This document shows, piece after piece, positions 34,555 to 43,202 of a stretch of DNA of 64,000 nucleotides. The notes under the pieces are model-generated. The model searched no databases. It saw only the letters and a program-made list of their open reading frames with translations, and was not told the origin of the DNA. The stretch's first letter is position 1. Each line of letters begins with the position of its first letter. The position numbers and the translations under genes are program-made. Source of the stretch: Chryseobacterium aahli. Lineage in GTDB: Bacteria; Bacteroidota; Bacteroidia; Flavobacteriales; Weeksellaceae. The stretch is from NCBI RefSeq assembly GCF_022699665.1, contig NZ_JALDNB010000002.1, positions 744,001-808,000 of the forward strand, given 5' to 3'.

Positions 34555-34758
34555 TTATACGGCAAAATCATCACAAGTATATACTTGTAGACAGCCAATA
34601 TAAGTTGGGCAGTACTTAGGTCCCGTGACAGCACCTGAACAACTGCATCCGCAAAGCGATAAATCTGGAGTCGCATTATCTACACTTACACCTCCAACGA
34701 TGTCTTTCAGGTCAGCACTTTTTAATTTCTTAGCGTTTTTTAGAATTTCATTTAACAT
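34555..34758 (-). CDS. Small Cys-rich GG-leader peptide, copy 1
   Basis: First of the triplet. The 67-residue peptide has leader MLNEILKNAKKLKSADLKD-IVGG and a slightly longer spacer (VSVDNAT) before PDLSLCGCSCSGAVTGP. Six cysteines are conserved with the other copies. A TAAATTTG box on the minus strand (34791-34784) precedes it. The bases just upstream of the ATG are nearly the same as those upstream of copy 2, so the duplication included the leader DNA. No processing enzyme, transporter or immunity gene is recognisable next to the triplet. Confidence 0.82.
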   Translation of the reverse strand: MLNEILKNAKKLKSADLKDIVGGVSVDNATPDLSLCGCSCSGAVTGPKYCPTYIGCLQVYTCDDFAV

Positions 34759-34783
34759 AATAATTTGGTTTTAAGTTGAAGTT

Positions 34784-34791
34784 CAAATTTA
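34784..34791 (-). promoter_or_regulatory. TAAATTTG box of the peptide triplet
   Basis: Minus-strand TAAATTTG ends 25 bases before the start codon of copy 1. A -33 TTG at good spacing is not clear, so only the box is supported. Confidence 0.45.
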
Positions 34792-34925
34792 ATAATTAAA
34801 ACAACTACTTTGTAAATTATTTTATATTATTTATAACATTTAATATAAACTCTTAGTATTTAAGTCTAAAAAACTAATATTTAATCTGCTTTTAATAAAT
34901 ACAACTCGATATTTTAAACCTGATT

Positions 34926-34960
34926 TCAAAAAAATCCCTTCAAATTTCTTTGAAAGGATT
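34926..34960 (-). terminator. rny terminator
   Basis: AATCC-TTCAAA pairs with TTTGAA-GGATT around one mismatch; on the minus strand it is followed by a run of T and lies 24 bases past the rny stop. Confidence 0.75.
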
Positions 34961-34983
34961 CTTTATTTTATTTTAAACCTGAA

Positions 34984-36555
34984 TTATCTTGCGATATTAA
35001 CAGCTCTTGTTTCTCTGATTACCGTAACTCTTACTTGTCCTGGATACGTCAATTCGTTCTGAATTTTCTCTGAGATGTCGTAAGAAAGTTGTGAAGCGAT
35101 TTCGTCATTTACTTTTCCGCTTTCTACCATTACTCTTAGTTCTCTACCCGCCTGAATTGCGTAAGCACTTGAAACTCCTTCAAAGCTTAAAGCCGCAGCT
35201 TCAAGATCTTTCAATCTTTGGATATAAGATTCTAAAACCTGACGTCTTGCTCCCGGTCTTGCTCCTGAAATTGCATCGGCAACCTGAATAATCGGAGATA
35301 ATAATGAAGTCATTTCCACTTCGTCGTGGTGAGCACCAATTGCATTGATTACTTCAGGATTTTCACCGTATTTCTCTGCCCATTGCATTCCTAATAAGGC
35401 GTGAGGAAGTTCAGATTCCTGCTCAGGAACTTTACCTATATCGTGTAAAAGACCTGCTCTTTTAGCCATTTTTACATTTAACCCTAATTCTGCAGCCATT
35501 GTCGCAGCAATGTTTGCTACTTCTCTTGAGTGCTGAAGAAGGTTTTGTCCGTAAGACGAACGGTATTTCATTCTACCAACGATTTTTACCAATTCCGGGT
35601 GTAAACCGTGGATTCCAAGATCGATGATGGTTCTTTTCCCCACTTCAATAATCTCTTCTTCGATCATTTTTTTGGTTTTCTCTACCACCTCTTCAATTCT
35701 TGCAGGGTGAATTCTACCGTCTGTTACCAATCTGTGAAGGGATAATCTTGCGATCTCTCTTCTTACCGGATCAAAACATGAAAGAAGAATAGCTTCCGGA
35801 GTATCATCAACGATGATTTCTACACCTGTCATCGCCTCTAAAGCACGGATATTTCTACCTTCTCTACCGATAATTCTACCTTTTACTTCGTCAGATTCGA
35901 TGTTAAAAACAGATACTGAGTTTTCAATCGCCTGTTCTGTTCCGATTCTCTGAATGGTTTGGATAACGATTTTTCTCGCTTCACTTTTCGCATTCAACTG
36001 AGCTTCTTCCATGATGCTCTGAACATGCGCCTGAGCTCTAGTTTTCGCTTCAGCTTTCATGGTTTCTACCAATTCAGATTTAGCTTCTTCTGCGGTATAG
36101 TTTGAAATTTTCTCAAGCATTTCAACTTTCTTAGAAGTTGCTGAGTCTAATTCTTGTTGTTTTCTCTCTAAAACTTCGGTTTTCTTAGCGTAGTCAGCAA
36201 TTTGTCTATCTAAATCTTTTTCAAGTTTACCTGCTTTGCTAAGTTCGTCGTTCAGTTTGTTTTCTTTGTCTTTAACTCTTTTTTCGCCCTCCTGCATTTT
36301 TCTTTCACGAGACTGAATGTCTGCATCGTGCTGAGATTTCAGTTCAAGAAACTTTTCTTTTGCCTGAAGATTTTTTTCTTTCTTTATGGATTCGGCTTGT
36401 ACGTTAGCTTTTTCTATAAGGTTTTCGGCATTTTTTGTTGCATCGTCTATAATAAATTTGCCTTTAGCATTAAGAGAGCTTTTAGAAAATACCATTCCTA
36501 AAACAGCACCTATTACCAAACAAATAACGCCTATAATAATAGCGGTTGTTGTCAT
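34984..36555 (-). CDS. rny: Ribonuclease Y
   Basis: The 523-residue protein has an N-terminal membrane anchor ([19 protein letters not shown]), a long Lys/Glu coiled coil to about residue 190, a KH domain ([19 protein letters not shown]), and an HD phosphohydrolase domain with [12 protein letters not shown] and GAHHDEVEM. This is the standard RNase Y layout and length; the enzyme starts mRNA decay at the inner membrane. It follows zapA and the likely 6S RNA on the same strand. Confidence 0.97.
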   Translation of the reverse strand: MTTTAIIIGVICLVIGAVLGMVFSKSSLNAKGKFIIDDATKNAENLIEKANVQAESIKKEKNLQAKEKFLELKSQHDADIQSRERKMQEGEKRVKDKENKLNDELSKAGKLEKDLDRQIADYAKKTEVLERKQQELDSATSKKVEMLEKISNYTAEEAKSELVETMKAEAKTRAQAHVQSIMEEAQLNAKSEARKIVIQTIQRIGTEQAIENSVSVFNIESDEVKGRIIGREGRNIRALEAMTGVEIIVDDTPEAILLSCFDPVRREIARLSLHRLVTDGRIHPARIEEVVEKTKKMIEEEIIEVGKRTIIDLGIHGLHPELVKIVGRMKYRSSYGQNLLQHSREVANIAATMAAELGLNVKMAKRAGLLHDIGKVPEQESELPHALLGMQWAEKYGENPEVINAIGAHHDEVEMTSLLSPIIQVADAISGARPGARRQVLESYIQRLKDLEAAALSFEGVSSAYAIQAGRELRVMVESGKVNDEIASQLSYDISEKIQNELTYPGQVRVTVIRETRAVNIAR

Positions 36556-36598
36556 ATATATATTGAGTTTTAATTGTCTAAATTTAAAAATAAAAAAA

Positions 36599-36758
36599 CC
36601 TACAATAATCCAGTGATTTAGAGTAAACTCCTGATCTCCACGATTTGATCTGATTCCTTCTCTCTGTAATCTGCGTAATGCAGCACGCCATTGAAAAGAC
36701 TTTCGAACATTAATTGTTTAGTGTTGAGTTTACCTTAATGTGTTAGAATTACTGTAGG
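36599..36758 (-). ncRNA. ssrS: Probable 6S RNA (6S-Flavo type)
   Basis: The 219-base gap between zapA and rny folds as one rod. A closing helix CCTACAGTAAT/ATTATTGTAGG (36758-36748 with 36609-36599, one G-U) is followed on the minus strand by seven T. A second helix GTAAACTC/GAGTTTAC (36726-36733 with 36623-36630) lies inside, then a large open centre and an apical hairpin (CTGC/GCAG, 36671-36683). This nested layout with a central bubble is the 6S shape, and zapA-6S-rny neighbourhood fits. A near-consensus TAAATTTC box lies upstream inside the zapA end. No alignment to the RNA family was possible here. Confidence 0.65.
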
Positions 36759-36774
36759 CAGTTTTTTCGGAAAT

Positions 36775-37062
36775 TTACTTTCCGACTTCATTCAACGTCT
36801 GATTAATTTTTGCTAATCTTTCGTTGATTGAATTTATATTTTTTTCGTAGTTCAGATTTACAACTTCTGCATTGGTTCCTAATTTTAGGGCACACATTGC
36901 CAAAGCATCTTGTTTATCTCTCACATCGAAATTCTGTTCAAAATCTTTAATCATATTTTCAATCTGCTTCCCCACTTTGCGCAAAGTTTCTTCCTCTGCC
37001 GCGGGTACATTCAGCGGATATACTCTTCCTGCAATGTTGATGGTTATTCTCCTTACCTCCAT
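36775..37062 (-). CDS. zapA: Cell division protein ZapA
   Basis: The start MEVRRITINIAGRVYPLNVP at 37062 gives 95 residues, normal for ZapA; a longer frame from 37095 runs into the upstream gene. The fold is visible as the N-terminal strands and PAAEEETLRKVGKQIENMI, followed by a C-terminal coiled coil. ZapA crosslinks FtsZ filaments at midcell. Its ATG overlaps the stop of the preceding coiled-coil gene by one base (TAATG), so translation is coupled. Confidence 0.9.
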   Translation of the reverse strand: MEVRRITINIAGRVYPLNVPAAEEETLRKVGKQIENMIKDFEQNFDVRDKQDALAMCALKLGTNAEVVNLNYEKNINSINERLAKINQTLNEVGK

Positions 37063-37364
37063 TATAGTCCACTGTTTTGAAGCTGCGCAATACAAAAGTC
37101 TACTTCTTTTACCAACCTGTTGATATGGTTTTTCATGAGTCTGTTGTGTTCAGGATTTCCTGATATTGCTGAATACAATTTTATATTTTTCTGTTCTTCT
37201 GCTAATACCTGATTTTTCTTTCTTTCCTCATCATATTTCTTCTTCAAGTCTTCATGCTCTTTATTCAACTCTGATAACTTTTCAGAAAGATTTTGATGAC
37301 TTTTATGAAGATTCAAAATCTTTTTTTCCAATTCTGAAAAATTGTTTTCTAATTCTTGAAGCAT
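37062..37364 (-). CDS. Small coiled-coil protein coupled to ZapA
   Basis: The 100-residue protein is almost entirely a Leu/Glu/Lys coiled coil (residues about 5-65: LEKKILNLHKSHQNL, KKYDEERKKNQVLAEEQ) ending with a short segment NPEHNRLMKNHINRLVKEVDFCIAQL. It is translationally coupled to zapA. Position and shape recall ZapB, a coiled-coil partner of ZapA in gammaproteobacteria, but there is no sequence proof of relatedness. A divisome role is an inference from context. Confidence 0.7.
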   Translation of the reverse strand: MLQELENNFSELEKKILNLHKSHQNLSEKLSELNKEHEDLKKKYDEERKKNQVLAEEQKNIKLYSAISGNPEHNRLMKNHINRLVKEVDFCIAQLQNSGL

Positions 37365-37455
37365 TTCAGGTTTCTAAATATTCTAACTAAAAGCAAAAAT
37401 ATGAAAATAAAAAGACTAACAAAAATAAATGTCTCTATATTTTGACTAAAAACAA

Positions 37456-37481
37456 AAAGGAGATGCCAAAGCACCTCCTTT
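37456..37481 (-). terminator. porT terminator
   Basis: AAAGGAG (37456-37462) pairs with CTCCTTT (37475-37481), plus inner TGC/GCA; T-rich on the minus strand, 22 bases past the porT stop. Confidence 0.75.
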
Positions 37482-37502
37482 CTATATTAATTTTTTATTA
37501 TA

Positions 37503-38285
37503 TTATTCAAATTTCAATACAAACATAATCGCTCTTGTCTGTAAAGTAGATACTGCTGCAGACCAATAAGGTGGAGTTGTAGCGTTATCAGCAACCATTT
37601 CGTTGTTCATAAAGAACGTTCCTCTTACAGCTGGAGTCAATTTAAATTTATTGAAATAAAACTGAATTCCCATCTCTGCAGACCATGCAAAATTATGCGT
37701 TGTAGATCTGAACACCTGCTGCTGGTTATCGTCTTCTGAATCAGAATTCGACTGTAAATTAACGATATAATTCACACCCGCCGCAACGTAAGGTCTTGAG
37801 TTGTACCATCTTTCACCATGAAATTCAAGCATAACAGGAATATCTACCAAAGTAGACTTAACCTCTCTTACTTTATCTTTTTCAGTTAATAAAATCGGAG
37901 TAAATGCAGGATTCGTTAAACTTCCATTTTGATAAATGTCATTTCCCTGCGTATTGAAAGTCAATTGTCTCTGAGCAAACTGTAAACCCGGCTCTAATCT
38001 TACATCTAAGTAATCATGCACTCTAAATTTCGCAATCAAACCTGCTCCAAAGCTAGTACTAGATTTAGAACTTACAAGGTTCTGGTTATCAGCCATACCA
38101 TATCTAGGGTTATGCACGATACGGTAATCAAGAATATTGCCATTCAGATAAAACCCCCAACTGAACTTTTGCTGGTCAAAATCTTCCAGCTTGTCCATCC
38201 TGTTACGAGTTCTAAATTGAGCGTCTGCAAATGTTGCAATACTAACTGAGGCTAAAACCAGAGCTTTTAATAGAAATTTATTCAT
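37503..38285 (-). CDS. porT: PorT-family outer membrane beta-barrel protein of type IX secretion
   Basis: The 260-residue protein has a signal peptide (KALVLASVSIATFADAQ) and an eight-strand-like barrel with alternating hydrophobic strands (FSWGFYLNGNILDYRIV, VDIPVMLEFHGERWYNSRPYVAAG, WSAEMGIQFYFNKFKLTPAVRG) and a C-terminal aromatic strand. Length, barrel pattern and the adjacent ubiE gene (3-base gap) are the arrangement known for porT in Flavobacteriia. PorT is needed for type IX secretion of sorting-domain proteins such as the one at 58944. Confidence 0.8.
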   Translation of the reverse strand: MNKFLLKALVLASVSIATFADAQFRTRNRMDKLEDFDQQKFSWGFYLNGNILDYRIVHNPRYGMADNQNLVSSKSSTSFGAGLIAKFRVHDYLDVRLEPGLQFAQRQLTFNTQGNDIYQNGSLTNPAFTPILLTEKDKVREVKSTLVDIPVMLEFHGERWYNSRPYVAAGVNYIVNLQSNSDSEDDNQQQVFRSTTHNFAWSAEMGIQFYFNKFKLTPAVRGTFFMNNEMVADNATTPPYWSAAVSTLQTRAIMFVLKFE

Positions 38286-38288
38286 AGG

Positions 38289-39020
38289 TTATTTTGTTGC
38301 TTTATAAATTGTGGCTATACCTAAACTTAATTTTTTATATTCTACTTTTTTAAATCCTGTATCTAAAAGTATTTGTCTCATTTTCTCCCCAAACGGGAAA
38401 GCATTTACAGAATCCGGCAGATAAGTATACGCCCTATTGTCTTTAGAAACCAATCTCCCGATCGCCGGTAATATATTTTTGAAATAAAACATATAAAATG
38501 GTCCTAAAAAACCCTCTACTTTTGAAAACTCAAGAATGTACACGCTCTTGTTTTCTTTCACTACTCTTCTCAGCTCTGCCAAACCTTTTGTAAGGTTTTC
38601 AAAGTTCCTTACTCCAAATGCAACGGAAGCAGCATCAAATCTATTGTCCTCGAAAGGTAAATTTTCTGCATCGCCTTTTTGCATAGAAATTTTGCCGTCT
38701 AATTTAAGTTTTTTTATTTTAATAACGCCAACATTTAACATTTGTTGCGATAAATCTAAACCAACTACTTTTGCGTCAGTTCCTTTTTCCACAGCAATTG
38801 CTAAATCTCCTGTTCCTGTAGCCACATCAAGAACTTCTTGAGGAGCATCTTCTTTCATCATTTTTACCAGCTTATTTCTCCACAAAACATCTATTTTCAT
38901 AGATAATGCATGGTTCAGTAAGTCGTATTTCGGCGCTATATTGTCGAACATATCCTCTACCTGGCTTTTTTTCGTTGCCTCAGAGTTGTAGGGAGTTACT
39001 TTGTTGATATCGTTTGTCAA
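38289..39020 (-). CDS. ubiE: Demethylmenaquinone methyltransferase UbiE/MenG
   Basis: The 243-residue protein has the UbiE signature: VEDMFDNIAPKYDLLNHALSM at the start, SAM motif LDVATGTGDLAIAV, AFGVRNFENLTKGLAE and LEFSKVEGF. It methylates demethylmenaquinone in the last step of menaquinone synthesis, the respiratory quinone of this group. It overlaps the upstream hypothetical gene by 4 bases and precedes porT by 3 bases, so all three form an operon. Confidence 0.95.
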   Translation of the reverse strand: MTNDINKVTPYNSEATKKSQVEDMFDNIAPKYDLLNHALSMKIDVLWRNKLVKMMKEDAPQEVLDVATGTGDLAIAVEKGTDAKVVGLDLSQQMLNVGVIKIKKLKLDGKISMQKGDAENLPFEDNRFDAASVAFGVRNFENLTKGLAELRRVVKENKSVYILEFSKVEGFLGPFYMFYFKNILPAIGRLVSKDNRAYTYLPDSVNAFPFGEKMRQILLDTGFKKVEYKKLSLGIATIYKATK

Positions 39021-39586
39021 AACTTGTAATATTCTTTATAATAATTAAGGTAATCTTGTTTTCTGAAGATCTTTGAACGTGATTCTACTTTATCAATATT
39101 CTTTATAAGCTGATCATATTCTTCGTCTACATTGTAGTAGAAGTCATCCGTATAAAGCTTGTTGAAGTGTTTTGCACCTCCAAAATATGGTTTTCCATCA
39201 ATGATGGTTTTATCCAACGCCAAAAGTAATGAATCTTTTTTAAGATTGTACCCATAATATTGATCATTAACATAATAATCCTTATGCGCAATGTTGATTA
39301 AGCCCCTTACTTTATTCACTTCAAATGCAGAATCGTAAAGCAACTTCTTATTTTGATTAAAAACTTTAATAGAATTTTTTCCCTTTTTAAGGTCAACTTT
39401 TACAAACTGACCTCCAGAAATCACTCCTTCAGAACCATTATTAATTTTATAGTAATAGGTATCTGGCGTAGGGTTATCTACAAGGTAATAATTTTTTTTG
39501 GCTAAGAAAAAGAAGTACACTCCAAAAGCAAGTATAAATACCACTGATGCTATAAGTAACCCTTTTAACGACGGATTGTTTTTCAT
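39017..39586 (-). CDS. Hypothetical membrane-anchored protein upstream of ubiE
   Basis: The 189-residue protein has one N-terminal membrane helix (SLKGLLIASVVFILAFGVYFFFLA) and a soluble domain rich in Tyr, Asn and Lys, ending in a Tyr-rich tail (LNYYKEYYKF). I do not recognise a family. The soluble part should face the periplasm. It is the first gene of the ubiE-porT operon, joined to ubiE by a 4-base overlap, so a link to the envelope or type IX secretion is possible but unproven. Confidence 0.65.
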   Translation of the reverse strand: MKNNPSLKGLLIASVVFILAFGVYFFFLAKKNYYLVDNPTPDTYYYKINNGSEGVISGGQFVKVDLKKGKNSIKVFNQNKKLLYDSAFEVNKVRGLINIAHKDYYVNDQYYGYNLKKDSLLLALDKTIIDGKPYFGGAKHFNKLYTDDFYYNVDEEYDQLIKNIDKVESRSKIFRKQDYLNYYKEYYKF

Positions 39587-39653
39587 AGATTGTAAAGCAC
39601 AATTTTTGCAAATTTAATAATAATTTTAATTCTTTCTTATTAATATTAATTAT

Positions 39654-39661
39654 TAACTTTG
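39654..39661 (+). promoter_or_regulatory. TAACTTTG box of the KAS III gene
   Basis: The box lies 25 bases before the ATG at 39687 in the divergent gap; a -33 TTG is not clear. Confidence 0.45.
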
Positions 39662-39686
39662 CATCTTTATAAAATCATTAAAACGA

Positions 39687-40754
39687 ATGCCGAATACGAT
39701 CATTATTGGTTCTGGATCTTACATTCCTAACAGAGTTATTGGTAGAGATTATTTTCTAAATTCTGAGTTCTATACCGATGAAGGCGAAAAAATAGACAAG
39801 CCGACAGAAGAAATTATCTCAAAATTTGTAGAAATTACAGAAATTGAAAACAGAAGATATATAGGCGAAGACACGTCAAACTCAAAAATTGGTTACGAAG
39901 CTGCAAAAATCGCTCTTGAAGACGCAAAAGTTGATGGTGAAGATTTAGATTACATCATCTACGCAAGTAATTTTGGTGAAGTAGGAACCAATGGCGCTGC
40001 GAACTTTATGCCGAATATGGCAGGACGAGTGAAGAATCATTTAGGCATCAAAAACAGAAAATGTATCACTTATGATATGATTTTTGGATGTCCGGGTTGG
40101 GTTGAAGCAATGATTTTAGCAGACCACTTTATCAAAGCCGGAGTTGCCAAAACGATACTTGTGGTAGGTTCTGAAACCTTAAGCAGAGTAACTGATCCTT
40201 ACGACAGAAATAAAATGATTTTTGCTGACGGTGCAGGTGCAGTTGTTGTAAAAGCAACTGACGAAGAAAATGTAGGTATTATTTCTCATAATACCATTTG
40301 TGACAACGGTCCTGAGCTTGAATATTTAAGAAACGGAGCATCCATCAACAAAGATTTTGACGACCAAAAACTGTATATCAGAATGATGGGTAGAAAAATC
40401 TACGAATATGCGCTTAAAAACGTCCCTGTTGCTATCAAAGAAACCATCGACAATGCAGGATTATCTATTGATGATATCGACAAAATTCTAATCCACCAGG
40501 CCAATGCTAAGATGGATTATGCAATGATCGACAGACTTCACAAATTGTACGAAGTAAAAGATTACGACCACGCAATTTCGCCAATGACGATTCAGGAGTT
40601 TGGAAATTCTTCTGTAGCAACCATTCCTACCATGTTTGATTTAATAATTAAAGGAAAAATGGATGGTCATACGTTTAAAGAAAAAGGGAACATTGTAATG
40701 ACTTCGGTAGGTGCCGGAATGAATATCAATGCGATCGTTTATAAATTTCCTTAA
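39687..40754 (+). CDS. 3-oxoacyl-ACP synthase III family enzyme
   Basis: The 355-residue thiolase-fold enzyme has the active Cys in IFGCPGWVEA (C135), the His in LIHQANAKMD and the Asn in EFGNSSVATIPTM: the Cys-His-Asn triad of KAS III. It condenses an acyl-CoA starter with malonyl-ACP. It is somewhat longer than FabH of E. coli (317) and lacks nearby fab genes, so it may be a second KAS III-like paralogue rather than the housekeeping FabH. Confidence 0.85.
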   Translation: MPNTIIIGSGSYIPNRVIGRDYFLNSEFYTDEGEKIDKPTEEIISKFVEITEIENRRYIGEDTSNSKIGYEAAKIALEDAKVDGEDLDYIIYASNFGEVGTNGAANFMPNMAGRVKNHLGIKNRKCITYDMIFGCPGWVEAMILADHFIKAGVAKTILVVGSETLSRVTDPYDRNKMIFADGAGAVVVKATDEENVGIISHNTICDNGPELEYLRNGASINKDFDDQKLYIRMMGRKIYEYALKNVPVAIKETIDNAGLSIDDIDKILIHQANAKMDYAMIDRLHKLYEVKDYDHAISPMTIQEFGNSSVATIPTMFDLIIKGKMDGHTFKEKGNIVMTSVGAGMNINAIVYKFP

Positions 40755-40780
40755 GACTTAATAAATTTTTAAAAATATAA

Positions 40781-40815
40781 AAAAAGCACAAAGGAATTTT
40801 CTTTTGTGCTTTTTT
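40781..40815 (+). terminator. Terminator of the KAS III gene
   Basis: AAAAAGCACAAA (40781-40792) pairs with TTTGTGCTTTTT (40803-40814), followed by T. Confidence 0.85.
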
Positions 40816-40826
40816 AAAACTTAGTT

Positions 40827-42032
40827 ATGCAAAGAAATTTTTTATTTATAGCTGCCATCTTCTTGTTTCTTGAAGTCTATATCTATCAAGCAATAAGAAC
40901 TTTAACAGATAATTCATGGATCAAAATAGGCTACTGCGTCTTGTCTTTGGCTATCTACGGATTCTTTGCTTACGAGGTTTCGCATTTTCAAAGGTCAGAC
41001 AGAAGTACAATGAGAGCACAAATCATGATTTCATTGTTTTTGATCTTTATTTTACCTAAAATATTCATCGTATTATTTTTATTGATTGATGATATTTTCA
41101 GAACTGGTGGATATTTAGTTGGCTTAACAAGACCAACAGAAAATTTCTTCCCAGAAAGAAGGAAATTTCTAAGCATTATGGGACTTGGTTTAGGAGGAGT
41201 ACTTTCGGCTTTATTTATCGACGGAATTACTTTCGGTAAATACAGACATACCGTAAGAAAAGTAAAAGTTAAAATTAAAAACCTTCCTCTAAGTTTTAAA
41301 GGATATAAAATTATTCAGATTTCAGACGTTCACAGCGGAAGTTTTTCAGACCCGAGCAAACTGGAGCACGCTATTGAATTGATCAACAAACAAAACGCAG
41401 ATTTGGTTTTATTTACCGGAGATATGGTCAACAATGTTTCTGAAGAATTCAAACCTTTTATTCCTCTTTTTTCTAAAATTAAAGCGAAAGACGGCAAGTT
41501 TGCAGTGTTAGGAAATCATGATTACGGTGATTATGTAACTTGGGATTCTCCTAATGCAAAAAAAGTGAATCTTGATCAATTGATTGAATATGAAAGACAG
41601 GCAGGTTTTGAAATGCTAATGAATGAAAACCGTGCAATCGACAGAAACGGAGAAAAACTTTATATTTTAGGCGTTGAAAACTGGGGATTGAAACCATTTC
41701 CGCAATTCGGAAAAATCGACAAAGCATTAGAAAACGTTCCGCAAAATGCTGCAAAAATATTAATGAGCCATGACCCTACTCATTTTGATTATGTGGTTAA
41801 AAAACATCCTGCAGATATCAGTTTAACACTTTCAGGTCATACTCACGGAATGCAGTTTGGATTGGATTTAAAAAACATCAAATGGTCGCCTGTACAATAC
41901 CGTTATCCGAAATGGGCAGACTTATATGAAAGTGAAGGAAAAATGCTTTATGTCAACCGTGGTTTCGGAGTTTTAGGATATCCTGGGAGAGTCGGAGTAT
42001 TGCCTGAAATTACATTATTGGAACTTTCTTAG
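40827..42032 (+). CDS. Membrane-bound metallophosphoesterase
   Basis: The 401-residue protein has about four membrane helices in the first 140 residues and then a calcineurin-like phosphoesterase domain: QISDVHSGSF, FTGDMVNNV, LGNHDYGDY, MSHDPTHFD and LSGHTHGMQFG, with all metal ligands present. Similar proteins (YkuE/YaeI-like) cleave lipid-linked phosphates. The active site probably faces the cytoplasm or periplasm depending on helix number, which I cannot settle. The next small gene follows after 27 bases. Confidence 0.9.
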   Translation: MQRNFLFIAAIFLFLEVYIYQAIRTLTDNSWIKIGYCVLSLAIYGFFAYEVSHFQRSDRSTMRAQIMISLFLIFILPKIFIVLFLLIDDIFRTGGYLVGLTRPTENFFPERRKFLSIMGLGLGGVLSALFIDGITFGKYRHTVRKVKVKIKNLPLSFKGYKIIQISDVHSGSFSDPSKLEHAIELINKQNADLVLFTGDMVNNVSEEFKPFIPLFSKIKAKDGKFAVLGNHDYGDYVTWDSPNAKKVNLDQLIEYERQAGFEMLMNENRAIDRNGEKLYILGVENWGLKPFPQFGKIDKALENVPQNAAKILMSHDPTHFDYVVKKHPADISLTLSGHTHGMQFGLDLKNIKWSPVQYRYPKWADLYESEGKMLYVNRGFGVLGYPGRVGVLPEITLLELS

Positions 42033-42059
42033 CTTAAAATCTTTAAATCATACCGCTAC

Positions 42060-42350
42060 ATGGAAGTAATTGATTTTGAATCTAAATCCTGGTTTTTTCT
42101 AAGTAATGACAAAGATTATTATATTGATGTAAACTGCAGTTTTTCATTTGTTGGCTTCAATATGCTAATTCAATTAAACACTTCGGAATTGAATGAGTAT
42201 CAAAATCTTGGGAGAGATTATTTAAATTCTTTGGTGAAAAACATTCAACAATACGCGCTTTCCAATTATAATGACAGAAATATAAAAGGAGATGTTGAAA
42301 GATTAGCGAATGAAGCTATTATTAAATTCTTAGAAGAAAGCTACAAATAA
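42060..42350 (+). CDS. Hypothetical 96-residue protein
   Basis: I do not recognise this protein. It has an N-terminal strand-rich half containing aromatic residues (SKSWFFLSNDKDYYIDVN) and a helical second half (GDVERLANEAIIKFLEESYK). No signal peptide or membrane segment. It follows the phosphoesterase by 27 bases on the same strand and may share its transcript. Confidence 0.6.
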   Translation: MEVIDFESKSWFFLSNDKDYYIDVNCSFSFVGFNMLIQLNTSELNEYQNLGRDYLNSLVKNIQQYALSNYNDRNIKGDVERLANEAIIKFLEESYK

Positions 42351-42362
42351 TATTGTAGGCAA

Positions 42363-43115
42363 TTAAAAAATATAATCCTTCATTCTCGACGTCGCCAATT
42401 CTTTTTCATTAATCCAGGTCAGGAAATCTTCCAGCTTGTCTTCCATTTTTTTTCCGCAGTTGTAGCTTCTGTAAAACGGAACTTTAAACTGATATCTTTT
42501 CACATCTGTGAATTGCCAAGAGTCAAGGTAAACCAATACAAACTCGTCATTTTTCAGCGTTTCAAAAACCATATTCTGATAATATTTCATCGGTAAAGTC
42601 TGAAATACAAAATCATTATATGGAAGCTGACTGTAAGGAGAAATACTTTCCGGAACGATACTGATTCCGTTCTCTTCAGTAATCTCAGAGTCTCTCTTCA
42701 GACGCTTAAAAGGAAACAGAATATCGGCGTTATCAATATTTGAAATATAGCTGAATCCCATTAATTTCAAATCAGATTCTGCAATTTTAAATTCTTTTTG
42801 CCGAATACCTTTGATTTGTTTTTCTAAAAAATATTCAGCGAACTTTTTAGCTTCTTCTATTTGCGAAGTAGAAGAGTTTTTATTGTAAAAAGCAATTTCG
42901 TGCCCTTGAGCAGAAATTGCTTTTATTAAATTTTTAAGTTTTTCAACAAGAGAAATCTCTATAAAAAAGCTTGCTTTTATTTCATGGATATCTAAAATTC
43001 TAAGAACCGATTTAGTATTCGCTTCAGTGATTGCCAACCTTTCATCATTGGAAATCTGAACTTCTTTTTTAGTTTCAGATTCAATATTTATCAAATTAAA
43101 GGTCAGTAAAATCAT
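42363..43115 (-). CDS. NodB-like polysaccharide deacetylase with degenerate active site
   Basis: The 250-residue protein follows the NodB fold: VLRILDIHEIKASFFIEISLVEKL (as in the TFFVLG-type strand and helix), AISAQGHEIAFYNKN, and a late segment FVLVYLDSWQF. The catalytic residues are missing: TFNLIN stands where TFDDG is expected, and the HxxxH metal motif after GHEI is absent. There is no signal peptide. It is therefore probably inactive as a deacetylase or has another use. Neighbouring genes give no clue. Confidence 0.7.
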   Translation of the reverse strand: MILLTFNLINIESETKKEVQISNDERLAITEANTKSVLRILDIHEIKASFFIEISLVEKLKNLIKAISAQGHEIAFYNKNSSTSQIEEAKKFAEYFLEKQIKGIRQKEFKIAESDLKLMGFSYISNIDNADILFPFKRLKRDSEITEENGISIVPESISPYSQLPYNDFVFQTLPMKYYQNMVFETLKNDEFVLVYLDSWQFTDVKRYQFKVPFYRSYNCGKKMEDKLEDFLTWINEKELATSRMKDYIF

Positions 43116-43171
43116 TTAAACTTAAATTTACATAAAATTTATAAAACACTATCAATCAATAGTTAAAATAC

Positions 43172-43202
43172 AATTTAATTAAAGTAAAACTTTAATTAAA
43201 TT
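43172..43202 (-). terminator. AT-only-like 13-bp hairpin after the threonine dehydrogenase
   Basis: AATTTAATTAAAG (43172-43184) pairs perfectly with CTTTAATTAAATT (43190-43202), loop of five, touching the stop codon of the tdh gene. Very AT-rich, so a weak terminator at best. Confidence 0.45.
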
